Notes: a model not told the origin generated them from the letters alone. A stretch of DNA of 10,860 bases from UBA11574 sp964591175 (GCA_964591175.1 CAZQAF010000104.1:1-10860), one strand, 5' to 3'; positions 1 to 6,757 are shown, counted from the first letter of the stretch. Numbers and translations are program-made.

Positions 1-883
1 CGCTGCAAACCCGGATGTCCCCCTTGCTTTGCTTGACGATGTCATACACCGTAAAAAGCCCCAAACCGCTCCCCCCACCCTGTTTTTTGGTGGTAAAAAA
101 AGGTTCAAAAATGCGCAATTGGGTCTTTTTGTTCATCCCAAAGCCGGTATCGCCCACGGAGAGTGCCACATAAGGACCGGACCGGACCGAAATATGTTTT
201 CCGGTGTTTTTTTCATTCAGCGCTTCGTTTGCAGTCCTTATTGTGATCTTCCCGCCTTGAGGCATGGCATCGCCGGCATTAACCGCCAGATTCATGATCA
301 CCTGCTGCATCTGTGCCGAATCTACCTTCACCGGCCATAATGCAGGGTCCAGATTCATCTCCACTTTCACGTTCTCACCGATCATACGTTTGAGCATTCT
401 TTCCGTTTCGACAAGGACGTCGTTAAGGTTCAACACCGTCGGCTGTATCACATGTCTGCTGCTGAAAGCCCAAAGCTGCTTCACCAAAAACCTGGCCCGT
501 TCCCCGGCCTTCTTAATCTGATCGATGTCCTGACGCAGGGTGTTATCCTTATTTAAGTCTTCGAGCAAAAAGCTGGAACAACTGATGATGACCGTCAACA
601 AGTTGTTTAAATCGTGGGTCAAACCGCCCACTATTTTTTTGACAGCATCCATCTTCTGAGCCTGAATAAGCTGTGCCTGCATTTTCGCTTGCTCTGCTGC
701 CAGCTCTTCAAAATTATCAAGCGTTTTTTTAAAAGTATCTTCCGCCTGTTTTCGCTCAGCAGCATAGCAAACAGCACGGACTATCAAGTTGCTATCCGTC
801 TTTCCCTGAATTAAATAATCCCGGGGGCCTTTCTGCATCGCTATTTTTGACATTGATTCGTCTTCGAGATCCGTCAGCAACAT
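1..883 (-). CDS. NtrB-like histidine kinase with truncated N-terminal receiver (partial, runs off left edge)
   Basis: Cytoplasmic sensor histidine kinase; 294 codons are visible from ATG 883 and the 3' end lies outside the window. Residues 1-45 are the last third of a receiver domain (MLLTDLEDES...RDYLIQGKTDSNLIVRA), followed by a coiled linker starting ERKQAE. Next comes a HisKA dimerisation domain with phosphoacceptor H90 in GGLTHDLNNLL, then an HATPase_c domain with N-box (QVIMNLAVNAGDAM), G1 box (GDTGFGM), FEPFFTTK and the SGLGL G2 box. The kinase core looks intact. The receiver part is not: its usual conserved Lys (YLxKG) is Gln here. The open frame continues upstream to a stop at 965-967 with no ATG. 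There, an LxDL-like position reads LSF, so the phosphoacceptor Asp seems lost too. An AAGGGA nine bases before ATG 883 could serve as ribosome site. It may carry a C-terminal receiver beyond the edge. Functional kinase or 5'-truncated relic: unresolved. Confidence 0.85.
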   Translation of the reverse strand, partial: MLLTDLEDESMSKIAMQKGPRDYLIQGKTDSNLIVRAVCYAAERKQAEDTFKKTLDNFEELAAEQAKMQAQLIQAQKMDAVKKIVGGLTHDLNNLLTVIISCSSFLLEDLNKDNTLRQDIDQIKKAGERARFLVKQLWAFSSRHVIQPTVLNLNDVLVETERMLKRMIGENVKVEMNLDPALWPVKVDSAQMQQVIMNLAVNAGDAMPQGGKITIRTANEALNEKNTGKHISVRSGPYVALSVGDTGFGMNKKTQLRIFEPFFTTKKQGGGSGLGLFTVYDIVKQSKGDIRVCS

Positions 884-926
884 GATTGTAATTCCCTTTG
901 CTTTGAAGAATTTGCCCCCTGAGTTA

Positions 927-943
927 CACCCTGATTGAGGGTG
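927..943. repeat. Small hairpin in the frame upstream of the truncated kinase
   Basis: A perfect 6-base inverted repeat, CACCCT / AGGGTG, with a five-base loop. It lies inside the open but start-less frame just ahead of the left-edge kinase, where receiver similarity fades. The run of A that follows it is on the wrong side for a terminator of the minus-strand genes. Confidence 0.4.
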
Positions 944-964
944 AAAAAAACTGAGAACGATAAT

Positions 965-1312
965 TTATTCCCTGAGCTAATATTTTTATTCAGTTTGGAT
1001 TGTATAGGAGTAAAAGAAAAAAGCATATCGGGAGAATCATGATTTTTTATGGGATATTTTTTAAAGTTTAAAACTGCGGCTTTAAAGGAGATTAATTTTC
1101 ATAAACGGATAACCTTCTGTTATCAAAGCGTAATATGAATATCAGAAAATCCCTTATTTGATTTTAGAATAATTTCCTAGGCATGAAAACATAGTGGTAT
1201 CAGATAGATATGGATTATTATGATGTGTATCAAGCACACATGGTATTTTGACTTATTCTAACATACCATATGATGTGGTAATCAGGAGGGGTGGTTTATC
1301 AGGAAAATCCCT
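965..1312. other. AT-rich gene-free spacer
   Basis: About 350 bases between the response-regulator stop and the truncated kinase, clearly AT-richer than the flanks. No frame on either strand shows a recognisable protein. Minus-strand frames are cut by frequent stops, and I found no sigma-54-like element here. A short imperfect palindrome (TACCA...TGGTA, 1264-1280) is the only structure seen. The missing front of the left kinase's receiver domain would be expected here and cannot be recognised. Confidence 0.5.
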
Positions 1313-1338
1313 AGCCGGAATTTTCGAAAAACCCGGCT
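1313..1338 (-). terminator. Possible terminator after the response regulator
   Basis: The inverted repeat AGCCGG / CCGGCT brackets a self-complementary TTTTCGAAAA core, giving a 26-base imperfect hairpin that begins at the stop codon of the response regulator. Its downstream T stretch on the minus strand (AGGGATTTTCC) is short and interrupted, so termination may be weak or factor-assisted. Confidence 0.4.
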
Positions 1339-1991
1339 TAAACGTTGATGAGGTTTTTTTTGATGGCGATCTTTGTTAGATCAGCGATTGTGTGTACATT
1401 CAGTTTTTCCATGATATTGTATTTATGGCTTTCCACAGTCTTGGGGCTGATATACAATAGTTCGCCAATTTCTTTGACGGTCTTTCCATCAGCCAAAAGG
1501 CAAAAAACCTCCCGTTCACGAAAGCTCAGCTTTACAAAATCTTCTTTTTCTATTTGACCCATTTCCAGCTTTTCCAAATATCTCGCCAGAATGTCCGGTG
1601 TCTTGTTATTAAAGTAAGTTCCGCCCCCTTTCACCGCCTTTAAGGCGAGAATTAGGTCTGAAATAGAGTCTTGTTTCAGTACATATGCAGATATGCCGGC
1701 TTTAAGAAGATCGATAACAAACCCTTTATCAGAATGCATGGTATAAATGATGATCCGAATTTCGGGGTTAAATTGCTTCATTTGCTTGGTGGCCTCTATA
1801 CCATTTAGATTCGGCATTGAAATGTCCATGATCACTATGCCTATTTTTAAAGACTTCGCAAGTTCTACGGCCTGAAGCCCGTCAAGCGCCTCAGCCGCCA
1901 CCTCAAATTCCGAATTTCCGTTTAAAGCACCCTTAATGCCTTCAATCACCACCTGATGATCATCCACGATCAATAATTTGCATTTTGACAT
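1338..1991 (-). CDS. NarL/FixJ-family response regulator (REC-LuxR HTH)
   Basis: A 217-residue DNA-binding response regulator. Residues 1-120 form a receiver domain with the acidic pair D10-D11 (IVDDHQ), phosphoacceptor D56 (IMDISMP), T84 (IIIYT) and K106 (YVLKQ), all key positions present. Residues about 150-210 are a GerE/LuxR helix-turn-helix (LSFREREVFCLLADGKTVKEI, then SPKTVESHKYNIMEKL). The chosen ATG at 1991 sits six bases after a GGAG and gives the usual MSKCKLLIVDDHQ start. A longer frame to 2048 overlaps the kinase and adds a 19-residue tail not typical of the family. The gene starts 16 bases after the stop of the PAS kinase, so the two are almost certainly co-transcribed and cognate. 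Predicted role: transcriptional control by the phosphorylated dimer; target genes are not identifiable from the window. Confidence 0.93.
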   Translation of the reverse strand: MSKCKLLIVDDHQVVIEGIKGALNGNSEFEVAAEALDGLQAVELAKSLKIGIVIMDISMPNLNGIEATKQMKQFNPEIRIIIYTMHSDKGFVIDLLKAGISAYVLKQDSISDLILALKAVKGGGTYFNNKTPDILARYLEKLEMGQIEKEDFVKLSFREREVFCLLADGKTVKEIGELLYISPKTVESHKYNIMEKLNVHTIADLTKIAIKKNLINV

Positions 1992-2007
1992 AATAAACTC
2001 CGTTTGT

Positions 2008-3498
2008 TTACATTGGTATCTCCGCCAGCACATGCGATCCTTTGTCAATTTGTGATTCTATAGCAAACGTTCCATCGAGCTGAATCGCCCGCTCTCGCAT
2101 AATGACAAGTCCCAGAGACGCTTTCCGTTTTGAAATCTTCAAAGCCTCGTCCCGATCGAAGCCGATGCCGTCATCTTCCACACTCAATGAAAGTCTCTTG
2201 CCTTTCTTAACCAGGCTCACGAAAACATTTTTAGCCCTGGCATGTTTGACGATATTGTTTAATGCCTCCTGTGCAATGCGGTAAATGGCAAGTTCTTTTT
2301 CCGGACCAAATCGTTTCAAAACATTTCGATAAAAAAATTCGATCTGTATACCTGTGCTTTCTTGAATCTCACTGAACAGATCCTCAAGAGAAGACACGAG
2401 CCCCAAAGCATTCAATACGCCCGGCGTTAGTCCGTGAGAGATATCTTTAATATCCTTTATGGCAGAGATCACCTTTTTCTTTGCGGCCTTAATGTGAAAT
2501 CCCGGCTCCGCATCCGTGGGCTTAAACAGGCTTTCGATCACTTCAATGTTTATTTTGAGTGAGGTTAAAATCTGGCCAATGTGGTCATGAAGTTCCATGG
2601 CGATCTCATGACGATCTTTTTCCAGAAGATCGATAAGCCTTTTTGACAATATTTTTCTCTGATTAGACTCTTCCAGCAATTCTTCGTTAGTAAGTCTTAA
2701 AGATTCCTCAGCCATCTTGCGTTCCGTAATTTCAATGATGTTCCCCATTATGGCAGGTCTTCCTTTATAATTGATGACGGTTGCCATCATTTCGCACCAA
2801 ACAGTTGTGCCGTCTTTTCTAAGCCTTTGAACCTCATAGCGTTCGATAACAGCTTCTTTCTTCAGTCTTTTTGATACCCTTTGTACTGCTTCCTCTCTTT
2901 CATCAGGATGAATTAAGCTCAGGTAATCCATCCCCAGCAATTCCTCAGGCAAATAACCGTGGATATTGGCAAATCTGTCATTAACCAACACAAATCTTTT
3001 GTCCTGATGAATAAAAACGCCGGTGAGGGAGTATTCAGTAATTTTTTTGTACTTCTCCTCGCTTTCACGCAGCGCCCTTTCAGTCTCTTTTTCTTGAGTG
3101 ATATCGCGCCCATATCCCACGATGCCTGCCATCTCGCCGTCATCATTAAACCAAGGGAATTTATGAATATCTATAACGATAGGTTTATCTTTGACAACGC
3201 CTTCTTCTATGAACCGGATGGGCGCTTTTCTTTCTTTGACAATGGCATCGGAATTAACACTTATTTCTTCGAAGAGAAATTCATAACAGGCTTTCCGTTC
3301 CCGATCAGAAAGAACCATATAACGTTTACCGACAACCTCATCCGGGTGACTGCACATCAGCAGCTTGTCGCACATGGCTTTGTTGACGAACAGAAATCTG
3401 TCCTCCATGTCTTTTACCCATATCAGATCCGTCACATTAGCTGAGACAAACTCCATTAGACGATGTAAATCACGAGAAACCACGATATCTTTCCTCAC
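2008..3498 (-). CDS. PAS-PAS sensor histidine kinase, NarX/NarL type (HisKA_3 + HATPase)
   Basis: Soluble two-component sensor of 496 residues that should phosphorylate the response regulator encoded directly downstream. PAS 1 spans about 12-135 (from LMEFVSANVTDLIWVKDME), PAS 2 about 145-262 (ESEEKYKKITEYSLTGVF...EITERK). A coiled segment leads to a HisKA_3 domain with phosphoacceptor H304 in MELHDHIGQ, then an HATPase with N-box EALNNIVKHA (412-420), G1 box EDDGIGFD (441-448) and SLGL (461-464). No membrane segment is present. The start is uncertain: GTG 3498 has a poor ribosome site, while GTG 3483 lies about seven bases after GAGGAA and would give 491 residues. An in-frame stop shortly upstream excludes a longer protein. 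Directly upstream, in another frame, sits a HAMP/linker fragment, so this gene may be the surviving 3' part of a longer membrane sensor. Confidence 0.9.
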   Translation of the reverse strand: MRKDIVVSRDLHRLMEFVSANVTDLIWVKDMEDRFLFVNKAMCDKLLMCSHPDEVVGKRYMVLSDRERKACYEFLFEEISVNSDAIVKERKAPIRFIEEGVVKDKPIVIDIHKFPWFNDDGEMAGIVGYGRDITQEKETERALRESEEKYKKITEYSLTGVFIHQDKRFVLVNDRFANIHGYLPEELLGMDYLSLIHPDEREEAVQRVSKRLKKEAVIERYEVQRLRKDGTTVWCEMMATVINYKGRPAIMGNIIEITERKMAEESLRLTNEELLEESNQRKILSKRLIDLLEKDRHEIAMELHDHIGQILTSLKINIEVIESLFKPTDAEPGFHIKAAKKKVISAIKDIKDISHGLTPGVLNALGLVSSLEDLFSEIQESTGIQIEFFYRNVLKRFGPEKELAIYRIAQEALNNIVKHARAKNVFVSLVKKGKRLSLSVEDDGIGFDRDEALKISKRKASLGLVIMRERAIQLDGTFAIESQIDKGSHVLAEIPM

Positions 3499-3667
3499 TC
3501 TCTTGAAGTGCCGTGTAGGATTTTAGCGGATCATCCGCCATTTTGTTGAACGATTGGCCGAGCTCGCCCGGTTCATCTTCTGCAATGATATCCCTGCCCG
3601 GCCGAATAATTTTCTGTCCTGGTTTTTGGGTTTGCTTTCCAATTCTTTTTCCCCACTTTGCAACACA
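3470..3667 (-). pseudogene. Out-of-frame HAMP-linker fragment of a sensor kinase
   Basis: A 65-codon open stretch without a good start, bounded by stops at 3668-3670 and 3470-3472. It contains EPGELGQSFNKMADD, matching the C-terminal part of a HAMP domain (DEIGELxxSFNxMA), followed by the linker-to-PAS signature LKSYTALQESEERYRG. It ends by overlapping the first codons of the PAS kinase in a different frame. HAMP and SEERYR linkers normally join a membrane sensor to PAS domains, so this looks like the decayed 5' part of the adjacent kinase, or of a relative, separated from it by a frameshift or a rearrangement. No membrane segments are recognisable further upstream. Confidence 0.65.
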
Positions 3668-4032
3668 TTAGATGGTTTTGACTGAACGTAGTGAATCCAA
3701 AGACATCATTCCGATACTAGTTGATACAAAATTCATGCCATTTCGTCTAAAATCGTCTCTGAAAATTAAATGGACGCCGTGAAATGCAACGGCTTGGTCA
3801 ATGGCATTATTTTTTCAAATAAGATGAATCTTATTGATTCCGATTGATTCCGATATGTAACCAAGCCGTATATGCACTTTTGCCGGCACATCTGCTGTTT
3901 GCCGTCCCGGGTCTTTGGTTCATTTGTTGTTGGAAATATTCAGGGATTGACTTGGAAATGACACATCAAAGAATAGGGTTGGATTTCTTATGTTTCGTCA
4001 GTTCTTTGACGTTACTGGAGGATTTTTTGACA
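3668..4032. other. Gene-free spacer between the PilZ gene and the PAS kinase
   Basis: About 365 bases with no convincing coding frame. A 71-codon plus-strand frame (3844-4059) begins at TTG, lacks a ribosome site and resembles nothing known. A perfect 10-base tandem duplication (ATTGATTCCG twice) lies at 3833-3852. If the PAS kinase operon has its own promoter it should lie here on the minus strand, but I could not identify one. Confidence 0.45.
3833..3852. repeat. 10-base tandem duplication
   Basis: ATTGATTCCG is present twice head to tail without a gap. It is short and may simply be replication slippage; no function is implied. Confidence 0.6.
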
Positions 4033-4057
4033 AATAAAATCGAGAAACGATTTTATT
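4033..4057 (-). terminator. Hairpin downstream of the PilZ gene, probable terminator
   Basis: A perfect 10-base inverted repeat, AATAAAATCG / CGATTTTATT, with a five-base loop, 13 bases beyond the PilZ stop codon. The 3' arm on the minus strand is T-rich (CGATTTTATTTG). The stem has only two G-C pairs, so it is weaker than a classical intrinsic terminator. Confidence 0.5.
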
Positions 4058-4070
4058 AAGGGAATTCTTG

Positions 4071-4454
4071 TTATCTGACTGTATAATTGTGGAGGAAATA
4101 ATCCAGCCGGGATATCTGGTGAGGTGTCATTTCTCCAAATTGCACACCGCGTTGCTTTCTTTCTAAAAAAATGAATGCGGAGTGGCCGGCTACAGGAGAA
4201 CCCCAAACAGTTTTAAACGGTACATTCTTTAAATAAAAACCATCCAATGCAGCGACTATATCCAATTCAAACGGTGCTGCCAATTCACCATCTATGTCAA
4301 TATAACTAAAGGCAAGCCCGCTTTTGCTGATGTCCATGATTTGGCCAATATGGATATATTCGAACGCTGTATTAAACTCAATGGCAACCGCACCGCTCTT
4401 AACCTTGAATCGTTTATGTTTCCTGTGCTCAACAAACGCTTTTTTTTTGCTCAT
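4071..4454 (-). CDS. PilZ-domain protein, predicted cyclic-di-GMP receptor
   Basis: Single-domain PilZ protein of 127 residues. Both ligand-binding signatures are visible: RxxxR as R11-K-H-K-R15 near the N-terminus, and (D/N)xSxxG as D41-I-S43-K-S-G46. The tail (RGVQFGEMTPHQISRLDYFLHNY) completes the beta-barrel and final helix. No membrane segment or signal peptide is seen. I prefer ATG 4454 (MSKKKAFVEHRKHKR), which has an AGGA nine bases upstream; ATG 4472 would add MLGSFA and lacks a ribosome site. The gene stands alone, preceded by a sigma-54-like promoter at 4496-4511 and tandem palindromes further upstream, and followed by a hairpin. Near the HD-GYP gene it would make a local cyclic-di-GMP degradation/sensing pair; the output (motility, attachment or other) cannot be read from the sequence. 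Confidence 0.9.
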   Translation of the reverse strand: MSKKKAFVEHRKHKRFKVKSGAVAIEFNTAFEYIHIGQIMDISKSGLAFSYIDIDGELAAPFELDIVAALDGFYLKNVPFKTVWGSPVAGHSAFIFLERKQRGVQFGEMTPHQISRLDYFLHNYTVR

Positions 4455-4495
4455 CGCAAAAGATCCTAACATTGAAGAAAATATCTTTTTTATTC

Positions 4496-4511
4496 AGCAA
4501 TTTCCGTACCA
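4496..4511 (-). promoter_or_regulatory. Sigma-54 (-24/-12) promoter of the PilZ gene
   Basis: On the minus strand the sequence TGGTACGGAAATTGCT fits the RpoN consensus TGGCAC-N5-TTGCW with a single core mismatch. The invariant GG and GC are ten bases apart as required, and the flanking C before TGG also matches. The predicted transcription start is near 4486, giving a leader of about 30 bases to ATG 4454. Such promoters need an AAA+ enhancer-binding activator, for which candidate sites lie at 4652-4691. Confidence 0.65.
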
Positions 4512-4651
4512 GATATGAATTGTTCGTTTAATTGTGTATCGGCAATGGGAGTTGTTGGTGGAGAATTCAGTAAAATCAAATGATTATGGATTCATTCTTT
4601 CGCAGGAATTACAGCGCTAGACGCTCAAGTGAAAAGGCAGGAATCAATGAT

Positions 4652-4691
4652 TGCACAGAAAACTGTGCAATCATGCACATTTTTCTGTGCA
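4652..4691. promoter_or_regulatory. Tandem palindromic operators, candidate upstream activator sites for the PilZ promoter
   Basis: Two copies of TGCACA-N6-TGTGCA occur at 4652-4669 and 4674-4691, with centres exactly 22 bases apart, about two helical turns. The first extends to a perfect 12-base stem (4647-4674) and the CTGTGCAATC arm is repeated in the second. They lie about 175-200 bases upstream of the predicted sigma-54 start site, the usual range for enhancer-binding proteins, and the half-site resembles the NtrC half-site TGCAC. An alternative reading is a terminator or attenuator after the upstream kinase relic, about 60-100 bases beyond its stop. Confidence 0.6.
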
Positions 4692-4752
4692 ATCTGGTCA
4701 GAACAGTGATGAACGCTCATCCCTTGCAATCGTTTTTCCAACCGCAACCCGC

Positions 4753-5426
4753 TCAAATCGGTATCTCCGCCATCACAATGGTTCCTTTGCCCATCTCTGA
4801 TTCTAAGGTGAACTCTCCATCGCACTGTATCGCCCGCTCTTGCATAATGATAAGTCCCAGCGCTTCTTTACATTTTGAGATCTTCATCTCCTCGCGCTGG
4901 TCGAAGCCGATGCCGTCATCTTCCACATTCAGCGAAATCACTTCGCCTTTCGTTAACAGACTCACATAAACATTTTTAGCCTTGGCATGTTTAGTGATAT
5001 TATTTAATGCCTCCTGGATGATGCGGTAAATGGCAAGCTCTTTTTCCGGATCGAATCGTTCTGGAATATTCCGAACAAAAAAATTGACATGTATGCCGGT
5101 GCTTTCCCGAGTCTCACTGAACAGCCCATCAAGAACGGCGTTGATTCGCTTTGCCGTAAAAAACATCAGAATCCCGAAGAACAGAACCATTCCCCCCATG
5201 GCGATGTGAATGTCGTCGCCAATGATGAAAAACCTTATACGACGGGAAGTAAGGCCGGCAGACTGTAAGCAAGAAAAGATCTTATGGTTACCGAATATGT
5301 CCCTGTTGTTCCGGCAACCATCCCGCCCAGCACAAAAGCAATAAGCGTCTGATGTGCTATGGCATCTATCGGAAACAGAAAGATAAAGGATAGAAATATC
5401 TTATTCGAATTTAAACCCTTTTTCAT
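4753..5426 (-). pseudogene. Relic of a membrane-bound NarX-type sensor kinase (frameshift and internal deletion)
   Basis: Two minus-strand frames are parts of one broken gene. The first (5426-5235) is a membrane segment, DAIAHQTLIAFVLGGMVAGTTGTY...SLPALLPVV, ending at a TAA. The second continues it as IRFFIIGDDIHIAMGGMVLFFG and FFTAKRINAV. Restoring one missing A after GTA rejoins them as LLPVVIRFFIIGDD, typical of an N-terminal membrane domain found in many PAS/GGDEF/kinase proteins. After KRINAV the sequence jumps to LDGLFSETRESTG, the start of a HATPase domain; the PAS and HisKA_3 regions, including the phosphoacceptor His, are gone. The ATPase motifs (EALNNITKHA, VEDDGIGFD, ALGL) are intact, so a product from ATG 5199 could still fold. 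The 5' end overlaps the HD-GYP gene by 26 bases, and the first part of the membrane domain is missing. The ATPase block is a paralogue of 2015-2379. Confidence 0.8.
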
Positions 5427-6498
5427 TAATAAGCCTCAAACAAGCATCGGCCACCCCTGGATCATAGAGAATACCTTTTCCCCTTGAGATTTCCTCCAAT
5501 GCCTTTTCCATGCCGAGAGCCGCTCGGTAAGGTCGGTGAGAGGCCATGGCCTCAACAACATCAGCGACACTCATTATTCTGGCTTCTATGAGGATGTCTT
5601 CACCTAAAAGCCTTTCGGGATATCCGGAACCATCCATCCTTTCATGATGTTGCAGTATGATCTGGGCAACCGGGCATGGAAGCTCTATATCCTTTAATAT
5701 GTCGTAAGCGGCTTGGGGGTGAGTTTTAATCAGGCTGAATTCGATTTCGCTTAACCGGTTGGGTTTACCGAGAATCTCAGCGGGTATAAAGATCTTTCCG
5801 AGATCGTGAATCAAACCGGCCATTTTGATCGCTTCGATCTGTTTCTTTGAAAGGCCCATCTCGACGGCTATGGCACCTGCGAGGCCGGCAACGCGTCGTT
5901 GATGGCCGGCAGTGTATGCATCCCTGGCTTCTACTATCATTGCTATAGCTTGGATCGTTGCATTCAGCGCTTCTCGCAATTTTTCTAGAGTCTTTTTCAG
6001 TTTTCCATCGTTACGCTTTAAATTTTTTGTTCGTTCTTCAACTTTGGCTTCTAAACTTTGGTTTAATTTAACCAGTTTTTCATTTTGTTTTCCGGTCAGT
6101 TCAAACAAATCCTTATTATCGAGTAATAATTCATAATGATTAATAGCGTTATGAATTGTCATTTTAAACTCATTATTATCCCATGGTTTGCTGATAAAGC
6201 GGTAAACCTTCCCTTTATTGATAGCAGCTATGGCATTCTCAAAATTAGCATGGCCGGTCAGAATAATGCGTATCGTGTTTGGCCATCTATCTCTGACCTT
6301 CTCCAGAAAAGCCGTGCCCTTCATTTCCGGCATTTCATGATCCGCGACAACCACGGCGACTTCTTCCTCTCCCATCTTTTCCAGAGCTTTTAACGGACTC
6401 CCGAAGGTCATTATTTCATAGGGTTCATCCATAAAAAGCCGATTTAAGGCATTCAGAATATGAGGTTCATCATCTACGAATAGAATTTTAGCCGCCAT
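5401..6498 (-). CDS. Response regulator with HD-GYP domain (RpfG-like cyclic-di-GMP phosphodiesterase)
   Basis: A 365-residue two-domain protein. Residues 1-120 form a receiver with D9-D10, phosphoacceptor D53 (VVADHEMP), T81 (ILTGH) and K104 in the SKPWD motif usual for this class. A coiled helix (about 120-180) links to an HD-GYP domain: GHQRRV (198-203), the metal-binding pair H231-D232 in AGLIHDLGK, H260, H284-H285 (QHHERMDGSGYP) and the signature G292-Y293-P294. All predicted catalytic and metal ligands are present, so cyclic-di-GMP hydrolysis controlled by phosphorylation is likely. ATG 6498 lies five bases after AGGGA. No intact partner kinase is adjacent on its transcript; the kinase relic follows and overlaps its last 26 bases, so a former partner may have been lost. 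A sigma-54-like element lies about 60-80 bases upstream. Confidence 0.95.
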   Translation of the reverse strand: MAAKILFVDDEPHILNALNRLFMDEPYEIMTFGSPLKALEKMGEEEVAVVVADHEMPEMKGTAFLEKVRDRWPNTIRIILTGHANFENAIAAINKGKVYRFISKPWDNNEFKMTIHNAINHYELLLDNKDLFELTGKQNEKLVKLNQSLEAKVEERTKNLKRNDGKLKKTLEKLREALNATIQAIAMIVEARDAYTAGHQRRVAGLAGAIAVEMGLSKKQIEAIKMAGLIHDLGKIFIPAEILGKPNRLSEIEFSLIKTHPQAAYDILKDIELPCPVAQIILQHHERMDGSGYPERLLGEDILIEARIMSVADVVEAMASHRPYRAALGMEKALEEISRGKGILYDPGVADACLRLINEKGFKFE

Positions 6499-6560
6499 TT
6501 TTGTCCCTTTTTATCCCTCTAAATCACGAAGGCGTTTAATATTTATTTAAAATACTTTAT

Positions 6561-6576
6561 GGCAAAAAGTATGCCA
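6561..6576 (-). promoter_or_regulatory. Sigma-54-like promoter of the REC-HD-GYP gene
   Basis: The minus-strand sequence TGGCATACTTTTTGCC matches TGGCAC-N5-TTGC with one core mismatch and correct ten-base GG-GC spacing. The last base is C rather than A/T. The predicted start near 6550 leaves a leader of about 50 bases to ATG 6498. The site is partly palindromic (TGGCA...TGCCA), so a repressor-type operator is an alternative. Confidence 0.5.
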
Positions 6577-6651
6577 AATGTTCGGCCGTTGAGTATATGC
6601 CTGTTTTTTTATTGGATTATGAAATATGGATGGATCTGAGACAAGTGGCTC

Positions 6652-6668
6652 TCTATCAATTTGATAGA
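6652..6668. promoter_or_regulatory. 8-1-8 palindrome between two opposed sigma-54-like elements
   Basis: TCTATCAA-T-TTGATAGA is a perfect palindrome with a one-base centre at 6660. It lies about 110 bases from the predicted minus-strand start (near 6550) and about 125 bases from the predicted plus-strand start (near 6784), so it could be a shared activator site. Its sequence is unrelated to the TGCACA palindromes upstream of the PilZ gene. Confidence 0.4.
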
Positions 6669-6757
6669 ACATTGGCAGGCGAATCTGTCATTTTGAGAGC
6701 AAATTTAAAGCATGGAAATTGTGCCATAGCATCAATTCCCTTATTCACTTCTCAATT

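Noticed and set aside
960..1104. Possible remnant of the missing receiver N-terminus (an ATG followed by KINLL on the minus strand, in the right frame and at about the right distance)
   Set aside because: The frame is closed by many stops and no other receiver motif such as the acidic pair can be read; the frame agreement can easily be chance.
3844..4059. 71-codon hydrophobic plus-strand frame
   Set aside because: TTG start inside a tandem repeat, no ribosome site, no family match, and it ends in the PilZ terminator hairpin.
3470..4070. Cyclic-di-GMP riboswitch or sigma-54 site ahead of the PAS kinase
   Set aside because: I looked for the GEMM core and for -24/-12 spacing on the minus strand and found neither.
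5235..5240. Programmed -1 frameshifting in the kinase relic
   Set aside because: No slippery heptamer and no clear downstream structure; together with the missing 5' end and the internal deletion, a disabling mutation is simpler.
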